DNA of 12,580 nt from an uncultured Clostridium sp. (GCA_900539645.1 UQCY01000047.1:1-12580), one strand, 5' to 3'. Positions 1 through 6,097 are shown, counted from the first letter of the stretch. Made by a program: numbers and translations. Notes: a model not told the origin generated them from the letters alone.

Positions 1-55
1 GAGCATCTGCCTTACAAGCAGGGGGTCACAGGTTCGAGCCCTGTTAACCCCACCA
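1..55 (+). tRNA. tRNA-Val(UAC), 5' end outside the window
   Basis: Only the 3' part is present, from the end of the D-arm. The anticodon arm has a 5-bp stem and the loop CTTACAA (11-17), placing anticodon TAC at 13-15, which reads GUA valine codons. A T-arm with the TTCGAGC loop follows, then the acceptor 3' strand TAACCCC (45-51), discriminator A52 and an encoded CCA (53-55). The acceptor predicts a 5' end of GGGGTTA, typical of tRNA-Val. It is probably the upstream member of a tRNA cluster with the tRNA-Thr 14 bases downstream. Confidence 0.93.
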
Positions 56-69
56 TTAAAACTGAACAC

Positions 70-145
70 GCTGGTGTGGCTCAATTGGCAGAGCAGCTGA
101 CTTGTAATCAGCAGGTTGTAGGTTCGATTCCTATCACCAGCTCCA
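70..145 (+). tRNA. tRNA-Thr(UGU)
   Basis: A complete cloverleaf can be drawn. The acceptor is GCTGGTG (70-76) paired with CACCAGC (135-141). The D-stem is GCTC/GAGC (79-82, 91-94). The anticodon stem is GCTGA/TCAGC, with loop CTTGTAA carrying anticodon TGT at 103-105 (reads ACA, threonine). The T-loop is TTCGATT (123-129). Discriminator T142 is followed by an encoded CCA (143-145). It is probably cotranscribed with the preceding tRNA-Val and ended by the terminator at 156-187. Confidence 0.96.
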
Positions 146-155
146 TATATACTTT

Positions 156-187
156 AAATCTGGATTTTATAAACCGGATTTTTTTTT
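156..187 (+). terminator. Rho-independent terminator of the tRNA cluster
   Basis: An 8-bp stem (AAATCTGG at 156-163 with CCGGATTT at 174-181, one G-U pair) is followed immediately by a run of T through 187. It lies 10 bases past the CCA end of tRNA-Thr. Confidence 0.8.
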
Positions 188-265
188 ACTTATTTTTATA
201 ATAAAAGTTGTTTCAAAAGATTTATTTTTATTGTAAAAAGTAAATGTAGACTCATTCTATAAATG

Positions 266-300
266 AAGGACATCGTATTAATGCGGTGTCCTTATTTTTT
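266..300 (+). terminator. Orphan terminator-like hairpin
   Basis: A 10-bp stem (266-275 with 284-293, one G-U pair) has an 8-base loop and is followed by ATTTTTT. No gene of recognisable kind lies between it and the tRNA terminator at 187. It is either a second terminator insulating the tRNA cluster or the 3' end of an unannotated small RNA. The rest of 188-265 is AT-rich with no coding potential seen. Confidence 0.65.
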
Positions 301-301
301 A

Positions 302-310
302 TGATATAAT
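302..310 (+). promoter_or_regulatory. Extended -10 promoter for the UPF0173 gene
   Basis: TGATATAAT is an extended -10 element with a perfect TATAAT hexamer (305-310). No good -35 hexamer lies 17 bases upstream, where the terminator-like hairpin sits. The predicted transcript start is about 20-25 bases before the ATG at 342. Confidence 0.6.
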
Positions 311-341
311 ATAAAAAAATAAAGGATTGGAGAGTGTAAAA

Positions 342-1019
342 ATGAAAGTTACATTTTTAGGACATTCAGTTGTATTGATAGAAAATAGAAATTTTAAAGC
401 AATTATAGATCCATTTATAAGTGGAAATGGGCTATGTCCAATAAAAGCTGATGAATTAGATGGATTAACTCATATATTCATAACACATGGACATTCAGAC
501 CATATGGGAGACTGTATAGAGCTTGCTAAAAAATGTAGAGCTACAGTAATAGCTAACCATGAGATAGCACACTACTTAACTAAAAAAGAAGTAGAAGTAC
601 ATTCTATGCATATAGGTGGTAAATTTATATTTGATTTTGGAAGTGTAAAAATGACCCCAGCACTTCATGGTTCAGGAATAGAAGACGGAGACGATATGCT
701 TTACGGTGGAAATCCGTGTGGATTCCTGATAGAAATTGATGGCAAGAAATTATATCATGCTGGAGATACAGGTCTTACAATGGATATGAGACTTCTTGAA
801 GATGAGCATATAGACTTAGCATTTCTTCCAATAGGTGGTAATTTTACAATGGATGTAAAAGATGCAGCAAGAGCTTGTGAATTTATTAAACCTGATAGAG
901 TAGTACCTATGCACTACGATACTTTTGATTTAATAAAAGCAGATCCTAATAAATTTAAAAAGAGAGCAGAGTATGCAGAAGTAGTTATATTAAATCCTGG
1001 AGATGCAGTAGAATTATAA
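342..1019 (+). CDS. UPF0173 family metal-dependent hydrolase (metallo-beta-lactamase fold)
   Basis: A 225-residue protein of the UPF0173/YtkL family, a single-domain cytosolic metallo-beta-lactamase-fold hydrolase whose physiological substrate is unknown. The metal-binding motif THGHSDH is at residues 48-54 (H49, H51, D53, H54). Further probable ligands are H109 in ALHG, D142 in HAGDTG and H191 in PMHYDTF, so all expected positions are filled. Length matches the family, which is usually about 225-230 residues. I chose the ATG at 342 because a GGAG sequence at 329-332 sits 9 bases upstream; an in-frame TTG at 327 has no such site. An extended -10 promoter precedes it, and it ends convergently with the helicase-loader operon at a shared terminator. 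The family call is secure; the reaction is unknown. Confidence 0.93.
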   Translation: MKVTFLGHSVVLIENRNFKAIIDPFISGNGLCPIKADELDGLTHIFITHGHSDHMGDCIELAKKCRATVIANHEIAHYLTKKEVEVHSMHIGGKFIFDFGSVKMTPALHGSGIEDGDDMLYGGNPCGFLIEIDGKKLYHAGDTGLTMDMRLLEDEHIDLAFLPIGGNFTMDVKDAARACEFIKPDRVVPMHYDTFDLIKADPNKFKKRAEYAEVVILNPGDAVEL

Positions 1020-1088
1020 TTTTAGTGAAAATATATTAAAAGTATAAAATTAATATTAATTTAAATATAAAATTCAAATAAAGATAAA

Positions 1089-1122
1089 TAAAAAGCTGTC
1101 GATATTATTGACAGCTTTTTTT
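1089..1122. terminator. Bidirectional terminator between convergent genes
   Basis: The stem AAAAGCTGTC (1091-1100) pairs with GACAGCTTTT (1110-1119) around a 9-base loop. A T-run follows on the plus strand and an A-run precedes it, so it works in both directions. It serves the UPF0173 gene (+) and the dnaD-dnaI operon (-). Confidence 0.85.
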
Positions 1123-1140
1123 GAAATATTTCATCAGTAA

Positions 1141-2127
1141 TTATACTTCCCATCTTAAATCATGACCTAAAAATTCTAATATTCTAAAGTTACCTACTAT
1201 TCTAGAGAAAGTCCTCTGAGAATATAACTCAACTATTTTGCTAGAGTCTAAATTTGTAGATATTATAATCTTCTTGCCGGCAAGAAGTCTAGTATTTACT
1301 ATATTAAAAATCTCTCCACTAGAGAATGAGTTGTTTAACTCTGTACCTAAATCGTCGATAATTAATAAATCACAGTCGAAAAGATTTTTGTAGTTTTCGT
1401 CGTTGATTCTAGAATCCTCATCTTTTCTAAACTTATAGTTTTCTAAAATCTCAAGTATTCTAAATGCAGTCTGGTATATAACACTGTAACCTTGGTCTAG
1501 TAAAGCTTTGGCGATACAGTTGCACATGTAAGTTTTTCCAAGTCCTGTCGCACCGTGGAAAAATAGATTTGAGTTATTATCCTGAGCAAACTCGCTTACA
1601 AAAGAGTCACAAACAGATAAAATCTTTAGTATATTTTGCTTTGGAGATATATTCTTTCCTTCGATTATCTCATCAGAGAATATACTCAAATCAAAGTTAT
1701 CGAAGTTTTCTTTTTCTAAAACTCTGCTTAAATTCGACATTTTATAGGCTTCATTGATAATTGCCTGTTTAAGACAAGTACATTTTTTACCTCCACCTAA
1801 AAATCCGGTATCCTTACATTTTGGACAGCTGTACTGCATTTCAAGGTAGTTTTCTGGTATTCCATTTTCAGCTAAAATCTGTTTTTTTCGATTAACAAGT
1901 TCTTCCATTTCACGCTTACATTCACAGACGATTTCTTCTCTTGCCTTAGTGTCTTTTAAAACAGCCTTTGTAAGTCTAAGACCAGACATGGAAATTTCAT
2001 CATCTATTTTCTTTATTTCAGGAAGAGATTCATAAATAGATTGTTTTCTTTTTTCTAGTTTCTCTTCGTTATCATCTCTTTTTCTCTGATATTTCAGGAG
2101 AATATCTCTGACTTTTTCTTCTTTCAT
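1141..2127 (-). CDS. dnaI: DnaI/DnaC-like replicative helicase loader (AAA+ ATPase)
   Basis: A 328-residue protein expected to load the ring-shaped replicative helicase onto DNA at initiation and restart. Residues 1-95 are helical and charged. A cysteine cluster CPKC...CTC (C101, C104, C116, C118) looks like the zinc-binding part of the DnaI N-terminal domain. The AAA+ ATPase follows: Walker A GATGLGKT (192-199), Walker B LLIIDD (254-259), sensor STN (290-292) and arginines R305/R309 in QRTFSRI as candidate arginine finger and nearby basic residue. A strong AGAAAGGATGA ribosome binding site precedes the ATG. It is the second gene of an operon, 27 bases after the DnaD-domain gene, which fits a loading partnership. 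It is slightly longer than Bacillus DnaI. Whether it should be called DnaI or DnaC is nomenclature; the role is well supported by family. Confidence 0.93.
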   Translation of the reverse strand: MKEEKVRDILLKYQRKRDDNEEKLEKRKQSIYESLPEIKKIDDEISMSGLRLTKAVLKDTKAREEIVCECKREMEELVNRKKQILAENGIPENYLEMQYSCPKCKDTGFLGGGKKCTCLKQAIINEAYKMSNLSRVLEKENFDNFDLSIFSDEIIEGKNISPKQNILKILSVCDSFVSEFAQDNNSNLFFHGATGLGKTYMCNCIAKALLDQGYSVIYQTAFRILEILENYKFRKDEDSRINDENYKNLFDCDLLIIDDLGTELNNSFSSGEIFNIVNTRLLAGKKIIISTNLDSSKIVELYSQRTFSRIVGNFRILEFLGHDLRWEV

Positions 2128-2154
2128 TTAACTCATCCTTTCTAAAAAATGAAA

Positions 2155-3249
2155 TTACTTAAACTTCTTCTCCTGGCTTTTTCTGATTTTTTCTTCAAGC
2201 TGCTCAGGAGTATATTTAGTAACTGTTTCTTCAAAGTTTTTAAATTTATTATAGCTTGTAGGAGCTTTTGATGTAGTTTTAGCATATGAGCGAGTAGTCT
2301 TTTTGCTATTTTGCTCCTTCTGTTTTTCTAGTTCTTTTTCTTTTTCCTTCCGTTTAAACTCTTCAACAGCTTTAAGCTCGGCAAGGGTGTGTATTTCTTC
2401 ATTTGCCCAGTTTTTGACTATTCCGTTTATATATGAGATAGAAGGAGTGGTAACATTTTTAGATTTTGAACAAGCCTCTAAAACTAGCTCAATATCGGCA
2501 TTATAAACGTCAAACCAAGTATCCATTGCCTCTTTTTCGGCGCGAGTAGGCTCTCTTCTAAATCCAAGCTCATTGAAAACAATGCGGTACATTGAATATC
2601 TCTGACTTCTTTCAGCAAAACTATCCTCAACATCTTTAACTGTATAAAGGTTAGAATCGTACCAATTCCTAATAATAGCTTCGACGTATTTTAAAGGCTT
2701 AACAGCACCAGTCTGATCTTTTGCGTGCTGATATGCACATATAATCATATCATCACTCATATTATACTTATCCATAATTTCCATTATAGATATTTTTTCT
2801 GTAGCTTCTAAATATCTACCTATAATTTTGTTTATCTCATTAAACATTTTACGTACTTTAGGATTTGAATTTCTATCTACTACACCATCTGCACTAGATG
2901 AAACAGATTCCTTTGGTTTAGACGTATTTCTTAGATAAAGAGCATCCAAATCCATAAACTCTACAGAAAAATTAAACTCATCGTCCAAATCTTCAGAGTG
3001 TATCTTTATAAGCCCTGCACTTTCCCAAAATTTCCAAGCATTGACTACATCAGAAAGTGGGATATTTAGATTTTGGGCGATTGATGAATTGTTAAAACGA
3101 GGATTAGAACGGATATCTGTCGCCATTCTATATCCAAGTAAGTATACTTTGACAGCTAATCCATCAGCCATTGGCATAAATATATCGATAAAAACATTGG
3201 ATATTATAGTTGATCCAAAGTTAGTTGCATTTTCTTCTATAAAAAACAT
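2155..3249 (-). CDS. dnaD: DnaD-domain replication initiation protein with two DnaD domains
   Basis: A 364-residue protein of the DnaD/DnaB primosome family, which remodels origin DNA and helps recruit the helicase with its loader. Residues about 15-100 resemble a winged-helix domain. Two DnaD (DnaB_2-type) domains follow, roughly 130-206 and 220-296, each ending in the family's YxxxIxxxW motif: Y188-I192-W196 and Y273-I277-W281. The C-terminal tail (297-364) is lysine- and glutamate-rich and probably disordered or coiled. The start at 3249 has a TGAGGTGATG ribosome binding site. It leads the operon with the helicase-loader gene, under an extended -10 promoter. Tandem DnaD domains are a feature of DnaB-like and clostridial proteins, so it may combine roles split between Bacillus DnaB and DnaD; that combination is inference. 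Confidence 0.9.
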   Translation of the reverse strand: MFFIEENATNFGSTIISNVFIDIFMPMADGLAVKVYLLGYRMATDIRSNPRFNNSSIAQNLNIPLSDVVNAWKFWESAGLIKIHSEDLDDEFNFSVEFMDLDALYLRNTSKPKESVSSSADGVVDRNSNPKVRKMFNEINKIIGRYLEATEKISIMEIMDKYNMSDDMIICAYQHAKDQTGAVKPLKYVEAIIRNWYDSNLYTVKDVEDSFAERSQRYSMYRIVFNELGFRREPTRAEKEAMDTWFDVYNADIELVLEACSKSKNVTTPSISYINGIVKNWANEEIHTLAELKAVEEFKRKEKEKELEKQKEQNSKKTTRSYAKTTSKAPTSYNKFKNFEETVTKYTPEQLEEKIRKSQEKKFK

Positions 3250-3267
3250 TACATCACCTCAAGAATA

Positions 3268-3276
3268 ATTATATCA
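3268..3276 (-). promoter_or_regulatory. Extended -10 promoter of the dnaD-dnaI operon
   Basis: Read on the minus strand this is TGATATAAT, with TATAAT at 3268-3273. It lies about 20 bases upstream of the dnaD start codon, so the leader would be short. No convincing -35 hexamer is present. Confidence 0.6.
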
Positions 3277-3326
3277 TACAAAAAAGAAACGCATAGAATA
3301 ATGTTAATTGGAAATAATAAAAAATA

Positions 3327-3347
3327 TTTAAGTTTTACAAACTTAAA
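3327..3347. repeat. Perfect 9-bp inverted repeat
   Basis: TTTAAGTTT (3327-3335) and AAACTTAAA (3339-3347) are separated by TAC. There is no T-run after it. It lies in the 231-base divergent gap between dnaD and the membrane-protein gene and could be a regulator site or a hairpin; with only A and T around it, chance is possible. Confidence 0.4.
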
Positions 3348-3370
3348 ATGTGAATAAAAAATTATATTTT

Positions 3371-3405
3371 GCAAGTTATACCAATAAAATAGCAAGCCGT
3401 ACCAA
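3371..3405 (+). promoter_or_regulatory. 21-nt-period direct repeat, candidate LytTR operator
   Basis: GCAAGTTATACCAA (3371-3384) and GCAAGCCGTACCAA (3392-3405) share 11 of 14 bases and repeat with a period of exactly 21. The second copy ends 5 bases before the -35 at 3411. Paired sites on one helix face about 21 bases apart, upstream of the -35, are the arrangement used by LytTR regulators such as VirR. The first copy matches the VirR box as I remember it (CCAGTTNTNCAC) at 7 of 10 fixed positions, the second at 5. A LytTR regulator is encoded at 7968-8672. The repeat is seen; the regulator is inference. Confidence 0.4.
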
Positions 3406-3410
3406 GTGTA

Positions 3411-3438
3411 TTGTTTTTAAAAATATATGGAATATAAT
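3411..3438 (+). promoter_or_regulatory. Promoter of the membrane-protein/NfeD operon
   Basis: TTGTTT (3411-3416) and TATAAT (3433-3438) are separated by 16 bases. The weak -35 and the direct repeat just upstream would fit an activator-dependent promoter. Confidence 0.55.
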
Positions 3439-3480
3439 GAAATTAAAGAAGGAGATAGAGATACATAGGGGGTGTAGAAA

Positions 3481-3864
3481 ATGAAGGAAAGAAGAAAAAT
3501 AGATTTATTCGGAGCAATGACAATGTTGGTAATTTCTATGGTTGCATTCTATTTGAAGAATAAACTAGGAGTAGAAATGACAGGATTATCTTTACAAAGT
3601 TTTGTATACATAGGAATAGGATTATTTATTTTAGGATTAATCTACACAATAATGGAAACAAAGATGCAACTTCCTTATTTCTATGGTAAATGCCAAAGTG
3701 GTGGTTCTAATGCCAATTCATTTGTAGTCATGGGTATTGGAGCAGGATTTATAGGAAGCAGTATAGCAAGTGAAGTTGTCATAACTTTTGTTCTTATAGC
3801 TGTAGCTGTAGCGATTAGAATGTTTATGGATAGGAGATACAAAGAAAAGAATGAAATAGAGTAA
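3481..3864 (+). CDS. Small multi-pass membrane protein, unrecognised
   Basis: A 127-residue protein I do not recognise. Hydrophobic segments at about residues 9-25, 40-58 and 79-112 (long enough for two helices) predict three or four membrane passes. The ends are strongly basic or charged: MKERRK at the start and DRRYKEKNEIE at the end. The loop around residues 60-79 contains CQSGGSNANS. No catalytic motif is visible. The start is fixed by a strong AGGGGGTG ribosome binding site (3467-3474) six bases before the ATG. It heads a transcription unit with the interrupted NfeD-like gene, which starts 26 bases after its stop. The context suggests a membrane role shared with the NfeD-like protein, but no function should be assigned. 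Confidence 0.8.
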   Translation: MKERRKIDLFGAMTMLVISMVAFYLKNKLGVEMTGLSLQSFVYIGIGLFILGLIYTIMETKMQLPYFYGKCQSGGSNANSFVVMGIGAGFIGSSIASEVVITFVLIAVAVAIRMFMDRRYKEKNEIE

Positions 3865-3890
3865 AAAATTATATAGTGTGGTGATATATT

Positions 3891-4346
3891 ATGCCAGAAT
3901 CAGTAGTAGAAATTTTTAGAACGTGTCTAGGATTTTTCTTAGTAATTTTTGGATATATAGCTTCGATAAAAGAAAGATATATGGGTATGCCACTTATCGG
4001 TTTAAAAGAGCAGCCAACAGGTATAATAAATGGATTTGTTGCAACACTTGGTGGAGTGCTTTTAATATCGACAAGTACATAGAAATTTTTCTTATTGGGA
4101 TTGCCTTTGATTTTAATAAGTGTAATACTTCAAGCAATAGTACTCGCACACTTAAAGAAAAAAGCAAAACATTTCATTGGAAAAGAAGGAATGGCGACAA
4201 CAGATATAAAGAGAAAATGCAATGGATTTGCAGATTTTAACGGCAAGAAAACTAAAGTATACGCAGAAATGGATATACAATCAGGTGAAATGGTGTATGT
4301 ATCGGATGTCGAAGGTAATATTATTAAGGTCAAAAAATTGAAATAA
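3891..4346 (+). pseudogene. NfeD-like membrane protein, first tandem copy, interrupted by an in-frame TAG
   Basis: Read through, this frame gives a roughly 150-residue protein paralogous to the one at 4518: membrane segments in the first 90 residues, then an OB-fold domain of the NfeD C-terminal type (from about KHFIGKEG to the end). Codon 64 is TAG (4080-4082). The paralog has CAG (Gln64) there, so one C-to-T change explains it. The frame stays open for 87 codons after the stop, with about two thirds of residues identical and one in-frame one-codon gap, so the nonsense change looks recent or tolerated. No ATG or ribosome binding site lies just after the stop to restart translation. The ribosome binding site (GTGTGGTG, 3876-3883) is also weaker than the paralog's GTGAGGTG. 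A 63-residue membrane peptide may still be made. Sequencing error, suppression and phase-variable mutation remain possible. Confidence 0.8.
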
Positions 4347-4366
4347 AAGTGTGTCGTTATATTTAG

Positions 4367-4417
4367 AAAAGTACCTATAGAGTAGATGATTATATCTATA
4401 TCTGTAGGTGCTTTTTT
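4367..4417 (+). terminator. Rho-independent terminator after the first NfeD copy
   Basis: A 15-bp stem (4367-4381 with 4401-4415, including two G-U pairs) with a 19-base loop ends in CTTTTTTA. It separates the first NfeD copy from the second. Confidence 0.75.
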
Positions 4418-4458
4418 ATATGAATTTAAAAGAACTGAGATTAATTTTTAGAAGTATA

Positions 4459-4486
4459 TTAACTATAGTAACTGATGTTATATAAT
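4459..4486 (+). promoter_or_regulatory. Promoter of the intact NfeD-like gene
   Basis: TTAACT (4459-4464) and a perfect TATAAT (4481-4486) are separated by 16 bases, 32 bases before the start codon. No copy of the 21-nt direct repeat seen at 3371 is present here. Confidence 0.55.
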
Positions 4487-4517
4487 TAAGTTAATAAATG
4501 GAGTGAGGTGATACATT

Positions 4518-4976
4518 ATGCCAGAATCAACAATGGAAATGCTTAGAGTGTGTGTAGGAATTTTTTTCGTTATATATGGATATGTAATGTCGATAATTGA
4601 AAGATATATGGGTATGCCGTTTTTTGGTTCAAGATATCAGCCAAAAGGAGTAATAAATGGATTTGTTAATACAATTGTTGGTGCGGTTTTAATGTCTGTA
4701 AATGTTCAGATATTTTTCCTAGTTGGATTACCTTTGATTGTGATAAATGGGCTGATTCAAAAGATAATACACGAGCGATTAAAAAAGAAAGCAAAACACT
4801 TTATCGGAAAAGAGGGAAAAGCTACAACAGATATAAAGAGGAAATGTAAGGGGTTTGTAGATTTTAATGGAGAAAGAGCTAAAGTTTTTCCAGAAGAAGA
4901 GGATGTACAAGCAGGTGAAATTGTATATGTATCGGATGTAGATGGAAGTATGATTATGGTTAGAAAATTAAAATAA
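4518..4976 (+). CDS. NfeD-like membrane protein with C-terminal OB fold
   Basis: A 152-residue protein of the short NfeD type. Residues about 8-26 and 46-80 are hydrophobic membrane segments. A basic stretch HERLKKKAKH follows, then an OB-fold domain from about residue 95 to 152 with the family pattern FIGKEGKATTD, a GFVDFNGE turn and a final VVxVDG-type strand (YVSDVDGSMIMVRKL). NfeD proteins usually partner SPFH/stomatin proteins in membranes; none is encoded in this window. A GAGGTG ribosome binding site (4505-4510) is 7 bases before the ATG. It has its own promoter and is the intact paralog of 3891-4346. No clear terminator follows. The fold call is from motif pattern, without a search; the cellular role is unknown. 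Confidence 0.75.
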   Translation: MPESTMEMLRVCVGIFFVIYGYVMSIIERYMGMPFFGSRYQPKGVINGFVNTIVGAVLMSVNVQIFFLVGLPLIVINGLIQKIIHERLKKKAKHFIGKEGKATTDIKRKCKGFVDFNGERAKVFPEEEDVQAGEIVYVSDVDGSMIMVRKLK

Positions 4977-5101
4977 AGAATCAATAAAAAAGTTATTATT
5001 ACAAGTATAGAAGATTAATAAATAGTAAATAGTATAGTTAGAAAGGTTTTGTTACTATTGTATCTATAGAAATTCTAATACTGGTAATAATTTCATAAAT
5101 A

Positions 5102-5131
5102 TTGACTTCTAAACTAATAATATTCTAAAAT
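5102..5131 (+). promoter_or_regulatory. Promoter of the toxin-antitoxin operon
   Basis: TTGACT (5102-5107) and TAAAAT (5126-5131) are separated by 18 bases, each one mismatch from consensus. The motif TTCTAA occurs at 5073, 5107 and 5123, the last two overlapping the promoter, and could be operator half-sites for autoregulation. The leader would be only about 20 bases. Confidence 0.5.
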
Positions 5132-5157
5132 AAAGGTAAAATAGGAGGTGCATGTAT

Positions 5158-5667
5158 ATGGATAGTATAGTAGATATTGCAAAGTATCTTATAGATAGAT
5201 ATAAAATGGTATCTAAAGAAGATAATATAATTGACGAAATGAAGCTTCATAAACTACTTTATTTTGCACAGAGAGAGTCTTTTGCTATTAATAATGAGCC
5301 TTTATTTTTAGGAAAATTTGAAGGGTGGAAATATGGTCCTGTTTCTAGGGATGTAAGGACCTATTATAAAGAATTAAAGAGTGGGATATTAATAGAAACT
5401 AAAGAAATATCTGAGGCTAGTAAATATATAATAAATAATATAGTTGAAGAATATGGGGCTATGGCAGCTTGGAAGTTGAGTGATTTATCACATAAGGAAA
5501 AATCATGGCTTAATTCGAGAGAAGGATTATCTGAAGGAGAAAATGGAGATATAGAATTAAAACTTGAAGATATAAAATTAGATTCTGAAAAAGTAAGACC
5601 ATATGATTATGTGTGGGATATGTACTATGATGAGTTTGAAGACTATGTTGAAGGTGACGAATATTAA
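5158..5667 (+). CDS. Panacea-domain (DUF4065/SocA-like) antitoxin
   Basis: A 169-residue protein with a Panacea domain (DUF4065, also in SocA and GepA), the antitoxin domain known for pairing with many unrelated toxins. Visible landmarks are MKLHKLLYFAQ (28-38), the GWKYGPVSRDVR block (56-67) and the LSHKEKSW motif near 110-117, in the usual order. The last 22 residues are very acidic and rich in aromatic residues (PYDYVWDMYYDEFEDY), a plausible toxin-neutralising tail. I chose the second ATG: AGGAGGTG (5143-5150) is 7 bases before it, but only 1 base before the in-frame ATG at 5152. It precedes the PemK/MazF-like toxin by two bases, the standard antitoxin-first order. The domain call is confident; neutralisation of this toxin is inferred from the pairing. 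Confidence 0.88.
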   Translation: MDSIVDIAKYLIDRYKMVSKEDNIIDEMKLHKLLYFAQRESFAINNEPLFLGKFEGWKYGPVSRDVRTYYKELKSGILIETKEISEASKYIINNIVEEYGAMAAWKLSDLSHKEKSWLNSREGLSEGENGDIELKLEDIKLDSEKVRPYDYVWDMYYDEFEDYVEGDEY

Positions 5668-5669
5668 TA

Positions 5670-6044
5670 ATGATTGGTAAAATATGTACTATATTGTCTC
5701 CGTTTTATGACAGTAAGAATCAGAAAAAAGCCTTTAAAAAAAGACCTGCGTTAGTTATAGCAGGGCCAAGAAATAATGATTACATAATATTACCAGTATC
5801 ATCAGTTTCTAAAAAGGAAAATTTGGATAATGAGTATGATATAAAGATAGATCCAGAAAAATATCCAGATTTGAAACTAAAAAAAGTTTCGTATATAAGA
5901 ACACATAAACAAACTATTGTTCATAGAGCGGAAATATTAGGTACAATAAGTTCGTTAAAAGAAGATTATAAGGACTTATATGAAAAAGTAATAGAAACCT
6001 GGTCAGAATTTCAGTATGAAGTTCTAAATGAAAGTTTAAAATAA
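5670..6044 (+). CDS. PemK/MazF-like toxin, putative endoribonuclease
   Basis: A 124-residue protein resembling the PemK/MazF family of ribosome-independent mRNA endonucleases that stop growth when not neutralised. The pattern is the family's: N-terminal GKICTILSPF strand, KKRPALVI (23-30) with the conserved Arg-Pro pair, a DYIILPVSS strand (37-45), and SYIRTHKQTIVHR (74-86), which aligns with the Ser/Thr-containing strand before the final helices. The length is normal for the family. Its ATG is two bases after the antitoxin stop; the best ribosome binding site, AAGGTG at 5651-5656, lies inside the antitoxin gene, so translation is probably coupled. Active-site residues R25 and T78 are my assignment by position. 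It ends at a strong terminator shared with the convergent signal peptidase gene. Target sequence cannot be read from this. Confidence 0.82.
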   Translation: MIGKICTILSPFYDSKNQKKAFKKRPALVIAGPRNNDYIILPVSSVSKKENLDNEYDIKIDPEKYPDLKLKKVSYIRTHKQTIVHRAEILGTISSLKEDYKDLYEKVIETWSEFQYEVLNESLK

Positions 6045-6046
6045 AG

Positions 6047-6096
6047 AAGGTGTCATTGTATAGATTTAAAATCTGTATAATGACACCTTTTATTTT
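6047..6096. terminator. Strong bidirectional terminator
   Basis: A near-perfect stem of up to 21 bp (6047-6067 with 6069-6089, two G-U pairs, innermost pairs opened to form the loop) is followed by TTTTATTTTT. A-rich sequence precedes it, so it also terminates the signal peptidase transcript on the minus strand. Confidence 0.88.
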
Positions 6097-6097
6097 T

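Larger units (their letters stand above)
3876..4976 (+). repeat. Tandem gene duplication (NfeD-like paralogs)
   Basis: Two diverged copies, 3876-4346 and 4503-4976, match from the ribosome binding site (GTGTGGTGATATATTATG versus GTGAGGTGATACATTATG) to the stop codon. Proteins are about two thirds identical over the second half and share the opening MPES and the block LKKKAKHFIGKEG. The 156 bases between the copies hold a terminator and a new promoter and are not duplicated, so each copy is now a separate transcription unit. Confidence 0.85.

Noticed and set aside
2303..2506. Open frames on the opposite strand of dnaD and other genes
   Set aside because: They lack ribosome binding sites, show low-complexity Ser/Phe-rich translations and mirror real genes with clear families.
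3327..3347. Inverted repeat read as a terminator
   Set aside because: It has no T-run in either direction and lies in a divergent gap with nothing upstream to terminate, so only a neutral repeat is recorded.
4095..4346. Separate 83-residue gene after the amber stop, starting at TTG 4095
   Set aside because: No ribosome binding site precedes it, and it is in frame and collinear with the paralog, so it is the second half of the interrupted gene.
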